DNA from: Paracoccaceae bacterium
GTDB lineage: Bacteria > Pseudomonadota > Alphaproteobacteria > Rhodobacterales > Rhodobacteraceae
DNA: 64,000 nucleotides
Direction: 5' to 3'
NCBI GenBank assembly: GCA_027013095.1
Contig: JALUYI010000035.1
Span: 124,001-188,000, forward strand
Part shown: positions 51,817-60,071 of the stretch, one piece after another
Layout of the letters: each line of letters starts with the position of its first letter
Numbering within the stretch: position 1 is the stretch's first letter
Notes under the pieces: model-generated
Told to the model about the DNA's origin: nothing
Databases searched by the model: none
What the model saw: only the letters and a program-made list of their open reading frames with translations
Translations under genes and position numbers: made by a program

Positions 51817-52329
51817 ATGGCAAGATCAAGGAAGAACACGGATTTCCGCCCCAACGACTATGTCGTTTACCCCTCGCATGGTGTTGGCAAGATCGTCTCG
51901 ATCGAAGAAGAGGAAATCGCGGGTTTTCGCATGGAATTGTTTGTGATCTCGTTTGAAAAGGACAAGATGACGTTGCGGGTGCCCACGGCCAAGGCAAATT
52001 CGGTGGGGATGCGTGGTTTGTCCAGCCCTGAACTGGTTGGCAAGGCCATGGCCACGCTGAAAGGCCGCGCCCGGGTCAAGCGGGCAATGTGGTCCCGCCG
52101 GGCGCAGGAATATGAACAAAAGATCAATTCGGGCGATCTGATCTCGATTGCCGAGGTGGTGCGCGATCTGCACCGCAACGACGATCAGCGCGAGCAGAGC
52201 TATTCTGAGCGTCAGCTTTACGAAGCAGCCCTCGAACGCCTGACCCGCGAGGTTGCTGCGGTTGATGGCGTGGACGAGATCCTCGCCCAACAAAAGGTTG
52301 ACGACGTCCTTGTGTCTCGCGCCGCCTGA
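51817..52329 (+). CDS. carD: CarD-family transcription factor
   Basis: A 170-residue RNA-polymerase-binding protein. The N-terminal CarD/TRCF interaction domain (about 8-65) has F-R-P-N-D-Y-V-V-Y-P-S-H-G-V-G and I-E-E-E-E-I-A-G; the helical C-terminal domain (about 75-165) includes W-S-R-R-A-Q-E-Y-E-Q-K-I-N-S-G-D-L. CarD binds the beta subunit and stabilises open complexes, for example at rRNA promoters; in Rhodobacter it is needed because most promoters lack a T at -7. The ATG at 51817 follows AAAGGA. A bidirectional terminator lies about 100 bp downstream. Confidence 0.94.
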   Translation: MARSRKNTDFRPNDYVVYPSHGVGKIVSIEEEEIAGFRMELFVISFEKDKMTLRVPTAKANSVGMRGLSSPELVGKAMATLKGRARVKRAMWSRRAQEYEQKINSGDLISIAEVVRDLHRNDDQREQSYSERQLYEAALERLTREVAAVDGVDEILAQQKVDDVLVSRAA

Positions 52330-52430
52330 GGCGGGGTCGAGCGGAGTGACCCGTCAAGGTTTGCGCCTCCGGTTTGCCTCGGAAGGTGCAAAGGGCGGTT
52401 TTTCTTTTGCAAGTTGACCGTTTCCACTGG

Positions 52431-52463
52431 AAAAGCCGCGCATCATCCGGTGCTGCGGCTTTT
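52431..52463 (+). terminator. Bidirectional intrinsic terminator between carD and cobS
   Basis: AAAAGCCGC (52431-52439) and GCGGCTTTT (52455-52463) form a 9-bp perfect stem with A and T ends, so a T run follows the stem on either strand. It lies between the convergent carD (plus) and cobS (minus) genes, 14 bp from the cobS stop, and can serve both. Confidence 0.85.
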
Positions 52464-52476
52464 CTGCAAAAACGCG

Positions 52477-53241
52477 TCAGGCGGACATGACTGCAAGGGC
52501 TGCGATTTCGGCCAGTTGTTGACTGGCGCCCAGAACGTCCCCGGTTTGTCCACCCAAGCGCCGCCCGGCCAGCCAGAACAGGGGCAGGGGGGCAAGAAGG
52601 CCCCACAGGAGCAGGGGAAAGACGCTCCAGCCGACCGCAAAAAGCCCGATCAGCGTCGCCAGAGCGAGCGCGCCGGCAACGCTGGGTGGCGGCGGGATGC
52701 CCAACGATGCGGACAGTCCGTCGCGTCGGGCCGGCTGGATCAGAAACAGGGCCAGAACCATCGGCAGACGCGAAACGGCACCAATGGCGACCATCGGCCA
52801 GAACAGATGCTGGGCGGACATCAGCCCGGCAATCCCGGACCAGCGGGCAATCAGCGCCAGCCCCAACGCCGTTGCGCCATAGGCGCCGATCCGGCTGTCA
52901 TGCATGATCTGCAACCTGTTTTGGCGGTCGCGTCCGCCGCCCAGCCCATCGGCGCAATCCGCCAGCCCGTCCTCATGCATGGCGCCCGTGCCCAGAACCA
53001 GCGTCGCCAGCGCCAGCGCCGCGGAAATCCCGACTGGTGCGCCCAAGGCCTGCGCCAGTCCGCCGACTATGCCGGCCAGCGCCCCCAAGATCGCCCCCGC
53101 CAGCGGATAGGCCCAGACCGCCTCGGCCGCGCGCTGTCCGGCCAGCGCGTGATCTACCGACACCGGAAGGCGGGTCAACAGGCTGAAAGCCGCGCCAATG
53201 TCACTGGCGGCAAAGGGGGAATCGTGCCTTGGGTCGCTCAT
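52477..53241 (-). CDS. cobS: Adenosylcobinamide-GDP ribazoletransferase (cobalamin synthase)
   Basis: A 254-residue membrane enzyme that joins adenosylcobinamide-GDP with alpha-ribazole (or its phosphate) to complete cobalamin. The N-terminal L-L-T-R-L-P-V, the metal-binding H-E-D-G-L-A-D-C-A-D-G-L-G-G-G and the following M-H-D-S-R-I-G-A-Y-G are all family signatures. About six hydrophobic helices follow. It is called CobV in the aerobic-pathway nomenclature. It diverges from cobT with 84 bp between, which supplies both promoters; that space is too short for a full cobalamin riboswitch. Confidence 0.95.
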   Translation of the reverse strand: MSDPRHDSPFAASDIGAAFSLLTRLPVSVDHALAGQRAAEAVWAYPLAGAILGALAGIVGGLAQALGAPVGISAALALATLVLGTGAMHEDGLADCADGLGGGRDRQNRLQIMHDSRIGAYGATALGLALIARWSGIAGLMSAQHLFWPMVAIGAVSRLPMVLALFLIQPARRDGLSASLGIPPPPSVAGALALATLIGLFAVGWSVFPLLLWGLLAPLPLFWLAGRRLGGQTGDVLGASQQLAEIAALAVMSA

Positions 53242-53325
53242 CGGGGCTATCCTTGCGGTTTTGGCCTTTTCATTGCAAGGAATGGCGCTAAACAGAGGTC
53301 AAATCAATGACCAAAGGGTAAAGAC

Positions 53326-54342
53326 ATGATGATCCCGTTCCAATCCGTTGCGCAGTTTCGGGCGCTTCTGGCGGCACAGCCCGGCCCGGATCAGGCGGCC
53401 AGAGAGGCGGCCGAGGCACGAAATGGCCAGTTGACCAAACCCCCGGGCGCCTTGGGACGGCTTGAGAATCTGGCGATCTGGTATGCGTCGTGGCGGGGCG
53501 ATCCGGCCCCTCGAATGGCTGCGCCGCAAATCGTTATATTTGCGGGAAATCACGGGGTCACGGCGCAGGGTGTCTCGGCGTTTCCGCCAGAAGTGACCCA
53601 GCAGATGGTTGTGAACTTTGAACATGGTGGCGCGGCGATCAACCAACTGGCGCGCTGTTTTGGGGCGCGCATGACCGTGCGGGCGCTGGATCTGGAGCGG
53701 CCCACCCATGATTTCACCGCCGAGGCCGCGATGGACGAGGCCGATTTTCTGGCCGCCCTTGGTGCCGGCTGGGAGGCGGTCGATCCTGATGCTGACCTTC
53801 TGGTGGCGGGCGAGATGGGAATTGGCAACACCACCTCGGCGGCGGCCATCGCCGCGGCGCTGTTTGGCCAAGAGGCTGCCGATTGGGTCGGGCGGGGCAC
53901 GGGCGTTGACGATGCGGGATTGGCCAACAAGGCCCGGGTCGTTCGCGAAGGTCTGGCCCGGCATGCGGGGAGCCTGCACGACCCGCTTGAGGTCTTGCGC
54001 TGCCTTGGTGGGCGCGAACTGGCTGCCATGGCGGGGGCCATTGCCGCGGCGCGGCATCACCGAATCCCGGTCATTCTGGATGGTTTTATCTGCACCGCCG
54101 CCGCGGCGACCCTGGCGCAGGCCAAAGAGGGGGCACTGGATCATTGTGTTGCCGGACACGTGTCCGCCGAGGCGGCCCACGGTCGGATGTTGGCGGCCCT
54201 TGGCAAGGATCCGCTGTTGTCGCTGGGGCTGCGGCTGGGCGAAGGGTCGGGCGGGGCGCTGGCGATTGGCATTTTACAAGCCGCACTTGCCTGCCATTCC
54301 GGCATGAGCACCTTTGCCGAGGCGGGAGTCTCGGACGGCTGA
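53326..54342 (+). CDS. cobT: Nicotinate-nucleotide--dimethylbenzimidazole phosphoribosyltransferase
   Basis: A 338-residue enzyme that makes alpha-ribazole phosphate from nicotinate mononucleotide and dimethylbenzimidazole, providing the lower ligand of cobalamin to Cob[18 protein letters not shown] near 27-43 is the family signature; [18 protein letters not shown] and the terminal [11 protein letters not shown] with the catalytic glutamate follow. Length is standard. It pairs functionally with the divergent cobS. Called CobU in Pseudomonas nomenclature. Confidence 0.96.
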   Translation: MMIPFQSVAQFRALLAAQPGPDQAAREAAEARNGQLTKPPGALGRLENLAIWYASWRGDPAPRMAAPQIVIFAGNHGVTAQGVSAFPPEVTQQMVVNFEHGGAAINQLARCFGARMTVRALDLERPTHDFTAEAAMDEADFLAALGAGWEAVDPDADLLVAGEMGIGNTTSAAAIAAALFGQEAADWVGRGTGVDDAGLANKARVVREGLARHAGSLHDPLEVLRCLGGRELAAMAGAIAAARHHRIPVILDGFICTAAAATLAQAKEGALDHCVAGHVSAEAAHGRMLAALGKDPLLSLGLRLGEGSGGALAIGILQAALACHSGMSTFAEAGVSDG

Positions 54343-54470
54343 TCGGTCTGTTTGTTCGCGGTGTCTTTTCCCGTTGCCCTCTCTGCCGGGGGCGCCGGGA
54401 CACTTGTGCGCAGGGGGCCAAGAACCGCTTGCCTCATGGGCTGGGAATTCGCTATGTCCAGAGGATGCAA

Positions 54471-55298
54471 ATGTTCTGGAAAACCCGGCAAAAGGGCCCA
54501 CGGCGCAAACGGGGCAATGTGTCTTGGTCTCTGGCGTTCATCGTTGGTTGCGGGCTTGGTTGCGGGCTGATCGTCATGCCCGCGCCCCTACTTGCCCGGG
54601 GGTTGACGGTTTTTGCCGCCGCCAGTCTCAAGAACGCAATGGACGAGATTTCCACGCGATGGCAGGCAAAAACCGGCGACAGGTTGACCGTGTCCCTTGC
54701 CGGCAGCTCGCTTTTGGCGCGCCAGATATTGCAGGGGGCGCCGGCGGATATTTTCATTTCGGCCAATCGGAAATGGATGGATGTTCTGGAGAAAAGCGGT
54801 GAATTGGCGCCCGGCAGCCGGTTTGATCTGTTGCAAAACCACCTTGTTCTGATCGCGCAGCGCAAGGCGGCGCCCGCAACCCCGCTGCGGCTGAATTCCA
54901 AGGTTGATCTTGCCGGGATGATCGGAGAGGGCAAGCTGGCGATGGCGCTGGTCGATGCGGTTCCGGCGGGGATTTATGGCAAGGCGGCGCTTGGCTCATT
55001 GGGGCTTTGGGCGTCGGTTGCGCCCAAGGTCGTGCAGTTGGACAATGTTCGTGTCGCGCTGGCGCTGGTGGCCTCGGGAGAGGCGGCCTATGGTATCGTT
55101 TACGCCTCGGATGCGCGCGCCGATACGCGTGTTCAGGTGGTGGCGACCTTTCCGCCAAATGCGCATCGGCCGATTGTTTACCCTGTCGCCGCCACGGCCG
55201 ACAGCCGCAATCCCTTGACTCCGGATTTTCTGAAATTCCTGCGTGGGACAGCGGCGCGGGCCGCGTTTGAGCGCCAAGGCTTTGTTGTGTTGAAATGA
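54471..55298 (+). CDS. modA: Molybdate ABC transporter, substrate-binding protein
   Basis: A 275-residue periplasmic molybdate-binding protein. A long signal region (residues about 12-40, with hydrophobic A-F-I-V-G-C-G-L-G-C-G-L-I-V) precedes the mature start L-T-V-F-A-A-A-S-L-K-N-A-M, the family signature. A-G-S-S-L-L-A-R-Q-I and G-A-P-A-D-I-F-I-S-A follow as the oxyanion-binding segments. The start is ATG 54471, with AGAGG six bases before; ATG 54465 is an alternative. It is the first gene of modABC, linked by ATGA overlaps. I found no ModE-type gene or clear Mo operator in the 128-bp leader. Confidence 0.95.
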   Translation: MFWKTRQKGPRRKRGNVSWSLAFIVGCGLGCGLIVMPAPLLARGLTVFAAASLKNAMDEISTRWQAKTGDRLTVSLAGSSLLARQILQGAPADIFISANRKWMDVLEKSGELAPGSRFDLLQNHLVLIAQRKAAPATPLRLNSKVDLAGMIGEGKLAMALVDAVPAGIYGKAALGSLGLWASVAPKVVQLDNVRVALALVASGEAAYGIVYASDARADTRVQVVATFPPNAHRPIVYPVAATADSRNPLTPDFLKFLRGTAARAAFERQGFVVLK

Positions 55299-55999
55299 GC
55301 ATCGTGTCATGGCTGAGCCCGGCCGAGTGGCAGGCGGTGGGCCTTTCCTTGAGGGTCTCGTTCTGGGCCACTGTCGTCAGTCTGCCGTTCGGGATCGCAG
55401 TGGCCTATGCCCTGGCGCGGTTTTCCTTTCCGGGCAAGCAGATCCTGAATGGTCTGGTGCATTTGCCGCTGATCCTGCCGCCCGTCGTGACCGGCTATCT
55501 GCTGCTGTTGACTTTTGGCAAACGGGGGCTGATTGGCGGGGTTCTGGAGCAGACCTTTGGGATCGTTCTGGCCTTTCGCTGGACCGGCGCGGCCCTTGCG
55601 GCGGGGCTGATGGCGTTTCCGCTGATGGTGCGGGCAATCCGTCTGGCAATCGAGGCGGTGGATCCGCGGCTGGAGCAGGCGGCCGGGACCCTTGGCGCGC
55701 CGCGCTGGTCGGTTTTTGCCACGATCACCTTGCCCCTGATGCTGCCCGGGGTCGTGACCGGTGCGATCATGGCCTTTGCCCGTGCCATGGGTGAGTTTGG
55801 CGCAACGATCACATTCGCCTCGAACATCCCGGGACAGACACAGACCCTGCCGCTGGCAATTTACGCGCTGTTGCAGGTACCCGGTGGCGAGGGGCGGGCG
55901 CTGGGCTTGGTGGCGATCTCGGTGGCGATTGCCCTTGGCGCCTTGTTCCTGTCCGAGGCGGTTTCGCGCGCGATCGCCCGGAGAATTTCCGGCGCATGA
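55295..55999 (+). CDS. modB: Molybdate ABC transporter, permease
   Basis: A 234-residue inner-membrane permease with five to six helices. The cytoplasmic EAA loop reads E-Q-A-A-G-T-L-G-A-P-R-W-S-V-F, which docks on the ATPase. L-P-L-I-L-P-P-V-V-T-G-Y and A-R-A-M-G-E-F-G-A-T are the typical ModB/CysTW-group stretches. Its ATG overlaps the modA stop by 4 bp and its own stop overlaps modC in the same way. Confidence 0.95.
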   Translation: MSIVSWLSPAEWQAVGLSLRVSFWATVVSLPFGIAVAYALARFSFPGKQILNGLVHLPLILPPVVTGYLLLLTFGKRGLIGGVLEQTFGIVLAFRWTGAALAAGLMAFPLMVRAIRLAIEAVDPRLEQAAGTLGAPRWSVFATITLPLMLPGVVTGAIMAFARAMGEFGATITFASNIPGQTQTLPLAIYALLQVPGGEGRALGLVAISVAIALGALFLSEAVSRAIARRISGA

Positions 56000-57078
56000 C
56001 CCTTTCCGTCCAGATAAAACACGATTTCGGCAGCTTTGCCCTGGACCTCGCCTTTGAGGCCAGCGACGGGGTTACCGCACTTTTTGGTCACTCGGGATCG
56101 GGCAAGACCAGCGTTATCAACACCGTCGCCGGGTTGTTGCGCCCGCATTCGGGGCGTGTTGTCATTGGCGACAAGGTGGTTCTGGACACCGAGCGGCGTG
56201 TTTTTGTTCCAACCCACAAGCGACGCCTCGGCTATGTTTTTCAGGAGGGGCGGCTGTTTCCCCATCTCAGCGTGCGCCAGAACCTTGCCTATGGTCAGCG
56301 GTTTGCGCCACAGGGAGCGGCGCGGGCCGACTGGCAGCACGTCGTTGATATGCTGGGTATCGGTGCGTTGCTGGAGCGCCGCCCCAACGCCCTGTCGGGG
56401 GGTGAGAAACAGCGCGTCTCGATCGGGCGCGCGTTGCTTTCTTCACCCGACATGTTGTTGATGGATGAGCCGCTGGCGGCGCTCGATCAGGCGCGAAAAA
56501 CCGAGATCCTGCCCTTTTTACACCGCTTGCGTGATGAGGCCGAGCTGCCCATTCTCTACGTCAGCCACTCGGTTGCCGAGGTTGCCCGGATTGCTGATTT
56601 TGTGGTCTTTCTCAAGGATGGCACGGTCGCGCGAACCGGCCCCCCCGCGGATCTGTTATCGGACCCCGAGAGCGCACCGGCGCTTGGCCTGCAGGAGGCT
56701 GGCGCAGTTATTCAGGGGCATGTCCTCTGCCACCATGCCGACGGTGTCAGTGAAATCGCCTTTGCGGGGGGGCGTCTTTACCTGCCCCGCCGCCCCGAGC
56801 CCGTTGGCAGCGTCTTGCACGTCTGGATCAAGGCGAGCGATGTCATGCTGTCGCTTGCCCCGCTCTCGGGTGTATCGGCGCTAAATGTCCTGCCCGCGCG
56901 CGTCGTTGCGCTGCGCCTTGGCGACGGGCCCGGAGCGATGGTGCAGTTGGAAATTGGCAATGAGCGAATCTTGTCACGCGTCACCCGCCGCTCGGCCGAG
57001 CGACTGGGCCTGTCGGTGGGGCAGACCCTGCATGCGGTGGTGAAATCGGTGTCCGTGGCCAAAGAGGATGTGGGGTAG
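55996..57078 (+). CDS. modC: Molybdate ABC transporter, ATP-binding protein
   Basis: A 360-residue ABC ATPase. Walker A G-H-S-G-S-G-K-T is at 31-38; the Q-loop is Y-V-F-Q-E; signature L-S-G-G-E-K-Q-R; Walker B L-L-M-D-E-P-L-A-A-L-D; H-loop V-S-H-S. The C-terminal part (about 285-355) is a TOBE/Mop-type molybdate-binding domain with S-A-L-N-V-L-P-A and similar repeats, as in ModC, allowing feedback by molybdate. The C-terminal extension and context separate it from sulfate (CysA) ATPases. It converges on cpaA with 23 bp between. Confidence 0.96.
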   Translation: MTLSVQIKHDFGSFALDLAFEASDGVTALFGHSGSGKTSVINTVAGLLRPHSGRVVIGDKVVLDTERRVFVPTHKRRLGYVFQEGRLFPHLSVRQNLAYGQRFAPQGAARADWQHVVDMLGIGALLERRPNALSGGEKQRVSIGRALLSSPDMLLMDEPLAALDQARKTEILPFLHRLRDEAELPILYVSHSVAEVARIADFVVFLKDGTVARTGPPADLLSDPESAPALGLQEAGAVIQGHVLCHHADGVSEIAFAGGRLYLPRRPEPVGSVLHVWIKASDVMLSLAPLSGVSALNVLPARVVALRLGDGPGAMVQLEIGNERILSRVTRRSAERLGLSVGQTLHAVVKSVSVAKEDVG

Positions 57079-57101
57079 GTCGTTTCTACAGAGAGAGAGC
57101 G

Positions 57102-57587
57102 CTAGAGGGCCAGCGCGAGATAGGCGATCAGCGTGCCCGAGAGGGCCAGCCCCATCGGGAAATCCTTGCCCGCGTCCCATGATTTCCAGTCCGGTGTCAG
57201 ACGCCGGATAAAGGGAATGCGCCGGAATGTCCGGTGTATGACAAAGGCGGCAATCAGCATGACCGCAAACAGCAACACGATCAGACGCAGGTCGTGGCCG
57301 GAAAAGAACGGCGCGATGGCTGCGGCGTATTTGGCGTCGCCACCCCCGACCAGCCCCAATGCATTTAGAACAAAGCCGACAATCAGGATGATGACCATGC
57401 CAAGCAGACGCCACAGGTAGGCGTCAAACGGCAGGGCCAGAAAACCGGCGACCAAAAAAACCGCCAGCATGACCAGAACCGAGACATTGGGAATACGCAT
57501 GAATTTCAGATCGCTCCAAGCCACAAAGAGGGCGACGGGCAGCGAGGGCAAAAACAGCCAGAGGGCTTGGGCGGTCGTCAGATTCAT
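57102..57587 (-). CDS. cpaA: Prepilin peptidase of the Flp pilus (CpaA/TadV)
   Basis: A 161-residue membrane protein of the short A24 prepilin peptidase type, which processes Flp pilins and TadE/F pseudopilins. The two catalytic aspartates are expected in W-S-D-L-K (about 25-29) and G-G-G-D-A-K (about 81-86); both motifs are present. Four to five hydrophobic helices are seen, and the methyltransferase domain of larger PilD enzymes is absent, as normal for TadV. It is the last gene of the tad cluster here; the Flp pilin gene is not in the window. Confidence 0.9.
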   Translation of the reverse strand: MNLTTAQALWLFLPSLPVALFVAWSDLKFMRIPNVSVLVMLAVFLVAGFLALPFDAYLWRLLGMVIILIVGFVLNALGLVGGGDAKYAAAIAPFFSGHDLRLIVLLFAVMLIAAFVIHRTFRRIPFIRRLTPDWKSWDAGKDFPMGLALSGTLIAYLALAL

Positions 57588-57608
57588 CAGGCGGGCTCCG
57601 GCGCGGGG

Positions 57609-58466
57609 CTAGGATTTGGCGTTCTGGTTGAGCGCGGCGAGGGTTCGAACAGCGGCCCCGAAATAGCTGGGATGGGTGTCGATGGCCTCTTGCAGCAGGC
57701 CGCGGGCAACCTCGATATCGCCGCGTTTGATGGCGCTCAGCGCGATGGTGTGCAGCAGCATTGCCTTTTCCGTCTGCGTCATCTGCACCGCAGGCAGGGT
57801 ATAGACGCCGTGCGCAGCGCGCGCCAGAACCAGATTGTTCTTGGCCGTGAACATGTCGTTGTTGTAGGTGATCGCCTGCAGGAACAGCTTTTCCGCGGCC
57901 TTGTAGTCGCCGCGCCGCATCTTGGAATATCCCCAGTTGTTCAGAACCCCAGCAGGTCGGGTGGCCAGCCCAGCGGCGGTTTCATAGAAACTGTCCGCCT
58001 TTTTCCACTGTTTGTGGCTGTCGGCGATCATTGCAGCCAGCCGGTAGCGTTTGTAGGTCTCGAATGTCGGCGGAACCTTGTTAAGCTCGGCTTCGGCCCC
58101 TTTCCAGTCGTTGGTGCGGATCAGGGCATCGGCGTAATCGACCCGGTCTTCATCGGTGGCCTTGGGGTTTTTCACCACCCGGGCAAAGACCGGAACCGCC
58201 TCAGATGCGCGTTTCGCCCGGACCAGTGATTTTGCGAGGTTGCGCTGAAAATCCAGCCGGTCGGGCTTTTCCTGCACGGCGCGCTGGAAATAGCTGACTG
58301 CCTCGTTGGGGTCAGCCACCGTCAGCATGATGTCATTCAGGTTGGTTGCGTCGATGACGTTGACCGCGTCCAGCTTTCTGTCAACGCCCGGGTTCTTCAG
58401 CGCCGAACAGCCCGACAGCGTCAATGCGCCTGCGACGCAGACCACTCCGAAAGAAAAAAGTCGCAT
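57609..58466 (-). CDS. TPR lipoprotein of the tad cluster
   Basis: A 285-residue exported protein with a lipoprotein signal (lipobox L-T-L-S-G-C, Cys20), so attached to a membrane by lipid. The mature part has several TPR-type helices: A-V-S-Y-F-Q-R-A-V-Q-E-K-P-D, then R-R-G-D-Y-K-A-A-E-K-L-F-L-Q-A-I and A-R-G-L-L-Q-E-A-I. It lies between tadD-like and cpaA genes (21-23 bp gaps), so it belongs to the Flp pilus operon. A TadD-like assembly function is likely; a second TPR lipoprotein lies next to it. Confidence 0.82.
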   Translation of the reverse strand: MRLFSFGVVCVAGALTLSGCSALKNPGVDRKLDAVNVIDATNLNDIMLTVADPNEAVSYFQRAVQEKPDRLDFQRNLAKSLVRAKRASEAVPVFARVVKNPKATDEDRVDYADALIRTNDWKGAEAELNKVPPTFETYKRYRLAAMIADSHKQWKKADSFYETAAGLATRPAGVLNNWGYSKMRRGDYKAAEKLFLQAITYNNDMFTAKNNLVLARAAHGVYTLPAVQMTQTEKAMLLHTIALSAIKRGDIEVARGLLQEAIDTHPSYFGAAVRTLAALNQNAKS

Positions 58467-58489
58467 TGCCTGGACTTCCTCTACTGCTC

Positions 58490-59068
58490 TTAATTCGTTG
58501 CCGGTGTGGAGAGCAGCAGATAGCGTCCGTTGCCCCGCCGAACCAGTTCGAACCTGTTCTGTTTTGTCGCAGCATACGCGGGTTTTTCGGATTTTGCGAT
58601 AGCAAGTGTCAAATTTTTGCGAATTTGATCGGAATTTCCGTTGTCCAGCGCATAAGCGTTGCGAAAAGCACGCCGCGCCTCGCCGTCATGGCCCATTTCC
58701 ATCAGGACAACCCCAAGGTTGTTCCATGCCGCGACGAATTTCGGATCTTTCTCGACCGCGTGCTCCAGCAGCAGCCGGGCCTCTTTCAGGCGGCCCAGCT
58801 TCAGATTGGCCGAGCCGAGCGCGCTCAGCACATCCGCGGTCAACCCGTATTGCCCCGAGGCCAGCGTGTAGGCATCAAGCGCCTGCACATATTTTCCCGC
58901 CGCCATCAGCCGGTGTCCCAGCGCCAGACCATCAACCGAGCTCTGCGCCTGTATTGGTGTTGGCGTCGAGCGCGAGATCAGCGTCGCGGGCTGTGTCGCA
59001 CTGGTCGGGTTCTGACACGCCGTCAGGATCAACAGAGCCCCGAATTTCCCCCACCATGATCGCATCAA
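58490..59068 (-). CDS. tadD: TadD-like TPR lipoprotein
   Basis: A 192-residue protein with a lipoprotein signal ending L-I-L-T-A-C (Cys18). TPR helices run through about 45-165, e.g. A-L-D-A-Y-T-L-A-S and A-R-L-L-L-E-H-A-V-E-K-D-P-K-F. TadD is a lipoprotein that helps the RcpA secretin to assemble. It begins 4 bp after tadC, and the longer TPR lipoprotein follows. Which of the two is the functional TadD is not certain; position right after tadC favours this one. Confidence 0.8.
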   Translation of the reverse strand: MMRSWWGKFGALLILTACQNPTSATQPATLISRSTPTPIQAQSSVDGLALGHRLMAAGKYVQALDAYTLASGQYGLTADVLSALGSANLKLGRLKEARLLLEHAVEKDPKFVAAWNNLGVVLMEMGHDGEARRAFRNAYALDNGNSDQIRKNLTLAIAKSEKPAYAATKQNRFELVRRGNGRYLLLSTPATN

Positions 59069-59072
59069 GCGT

Positions 59073-60062
59073 TCAACTCTTTCCTACGGCCAGCATGACA
59101 TAGATGTTATAGATCGACGGTCCGATCAGGATGATCAGCAAGGGCGGCAATGTGAACATCATTGTTCCCAATGTCAACTTGGTTGGCAGTTTGTTGGCCT
59201 TTTCCTCGGCCCGCATGACCCGCTTGTCGCGCATTTCCGAGGCATAGATACGCAGCGCATCGGAAATCGAGGTGCCAAAGCTGGCGGATTGGATCAGAAC
59301 CGTAACAAAGGCGGAAATGTCTTGCGAGCCGGCTCGTTCGCCCATATCTCGCAGGACATTGACGCGATCCTTGCCGGCCTTCATTTCGTTGGCCACGATC
59401 AGGAATTCGTCGGCCAGATCGGGAAACCCCGGACGGATTTCCTCGGCAACACGCATGATTGATTGGTCCAGAGATTGCCCGGCCTCGATACAGACCAGCA
59501 TCAGGTCCAAGGCATCGGGAAAGCCCTCGGTCAGGTTGGCCTGACGCGTCTGGCGCCGCCGCTCGACCCAGTATCCGGGCAGGTAATAGCCGACCCCCGC
59601 GGGAATCAGAATGGTCAGAAGGGTGGATTGCATGGTTGCGGAATCAATCCGCGCCAGCGCCACCAGCACCCCGACGATGAGAAAGCCGATGGCCAGCGCA
59701 AATTGCAGGAAATGCATGGTCCTGACCGCGTTCTTGTTGCGATAGCCCGCCTGCACCAGCTTGAGTTGCGCACCGGAAAAGGCGGCTTGATCCTGGGGCT
59801 CCAGAAATGACGCGAACTTATCCAGATTGGGGCCGCGCTCTTTATAGCGCAATGTCGGCTGATCCGCGGCTTTGTCCTTGCCGTGGTCAGGGTTCTTCTT
59901 TTTTTGGCGCTTCAGGCGGTCAACCGGGTCGTCGGGCCGGTTCAGGACGATGGGGATCGTGCCAAGCACCAGCAGCAACCCCAACAATCCCATCGCATAA
60001 TAGGGGCCCAGCGGGCCGAGTTGCGCGACCAGAAAATCCCAGACTGTGTTGAAATAGGCCAT
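59073..60062 (-). CDS. tadC: Flp pilus platform protein TadC
   Basis: A 329-residue inner-membrane protein of the GspF family, with TadB forming the platform on which the TadA ATPase acts. Hydrophobic segments at about 15-40, 115-160 and the C-terminus flank a cytoplasmic region carrying D-A-L-D-L-M-L-V-C-I-E-A-G and the family pattern F-G-T-S-I-S-D-A-L. It follows tadB with a 9-bp gap and precedes the tadD gene by 4 bp, as in the standard tadABCD order. Confidence 0.92.
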   Translation of the reverse strand: MAYFNTVWDFLVAQLGPLGPYYAMGLLGLLLVLGTIPIVLNRPDDPVDRLKRQKKKNPDHGKDKAADQPTLRYKERGPNLDKFASFLEPQDQAAFSGAQLKLVQAGYRNKNAVRTMHFLQFALAIGFLIVGVLVALARIDSATMQSTLLTILIPAGVGYYLPGYWVERRRQTRQANLTEGFPDALDLMLVCIEAGQSLDQSIMRVAEEIRPGFPDLADEFLIVANEMKAGKDRVNVLRDMGERAGSQDISAFVTVLIQSASFGTSISDALRIYASEMRDKRVMRAEEKANKLPTKLTLGTMMFTLPPLLIILIGPSIYNIYVMLAVGKS

Positions 60063-60071
60063 GATTGTCCC

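Noticed and set aside
53242-53325. Cobalamin riboswitch between cobS and cobT
   Set aside because: Only 84 bp separates the divergent starts, too short for the aptamer, and I saw no B12-box-like element.
54343-54470. Molybdenum-cofactor riboswitch or ModE operator before modA
   Set aside because: No recognisable fold or palindromic ModE site in the 128-bp leader.
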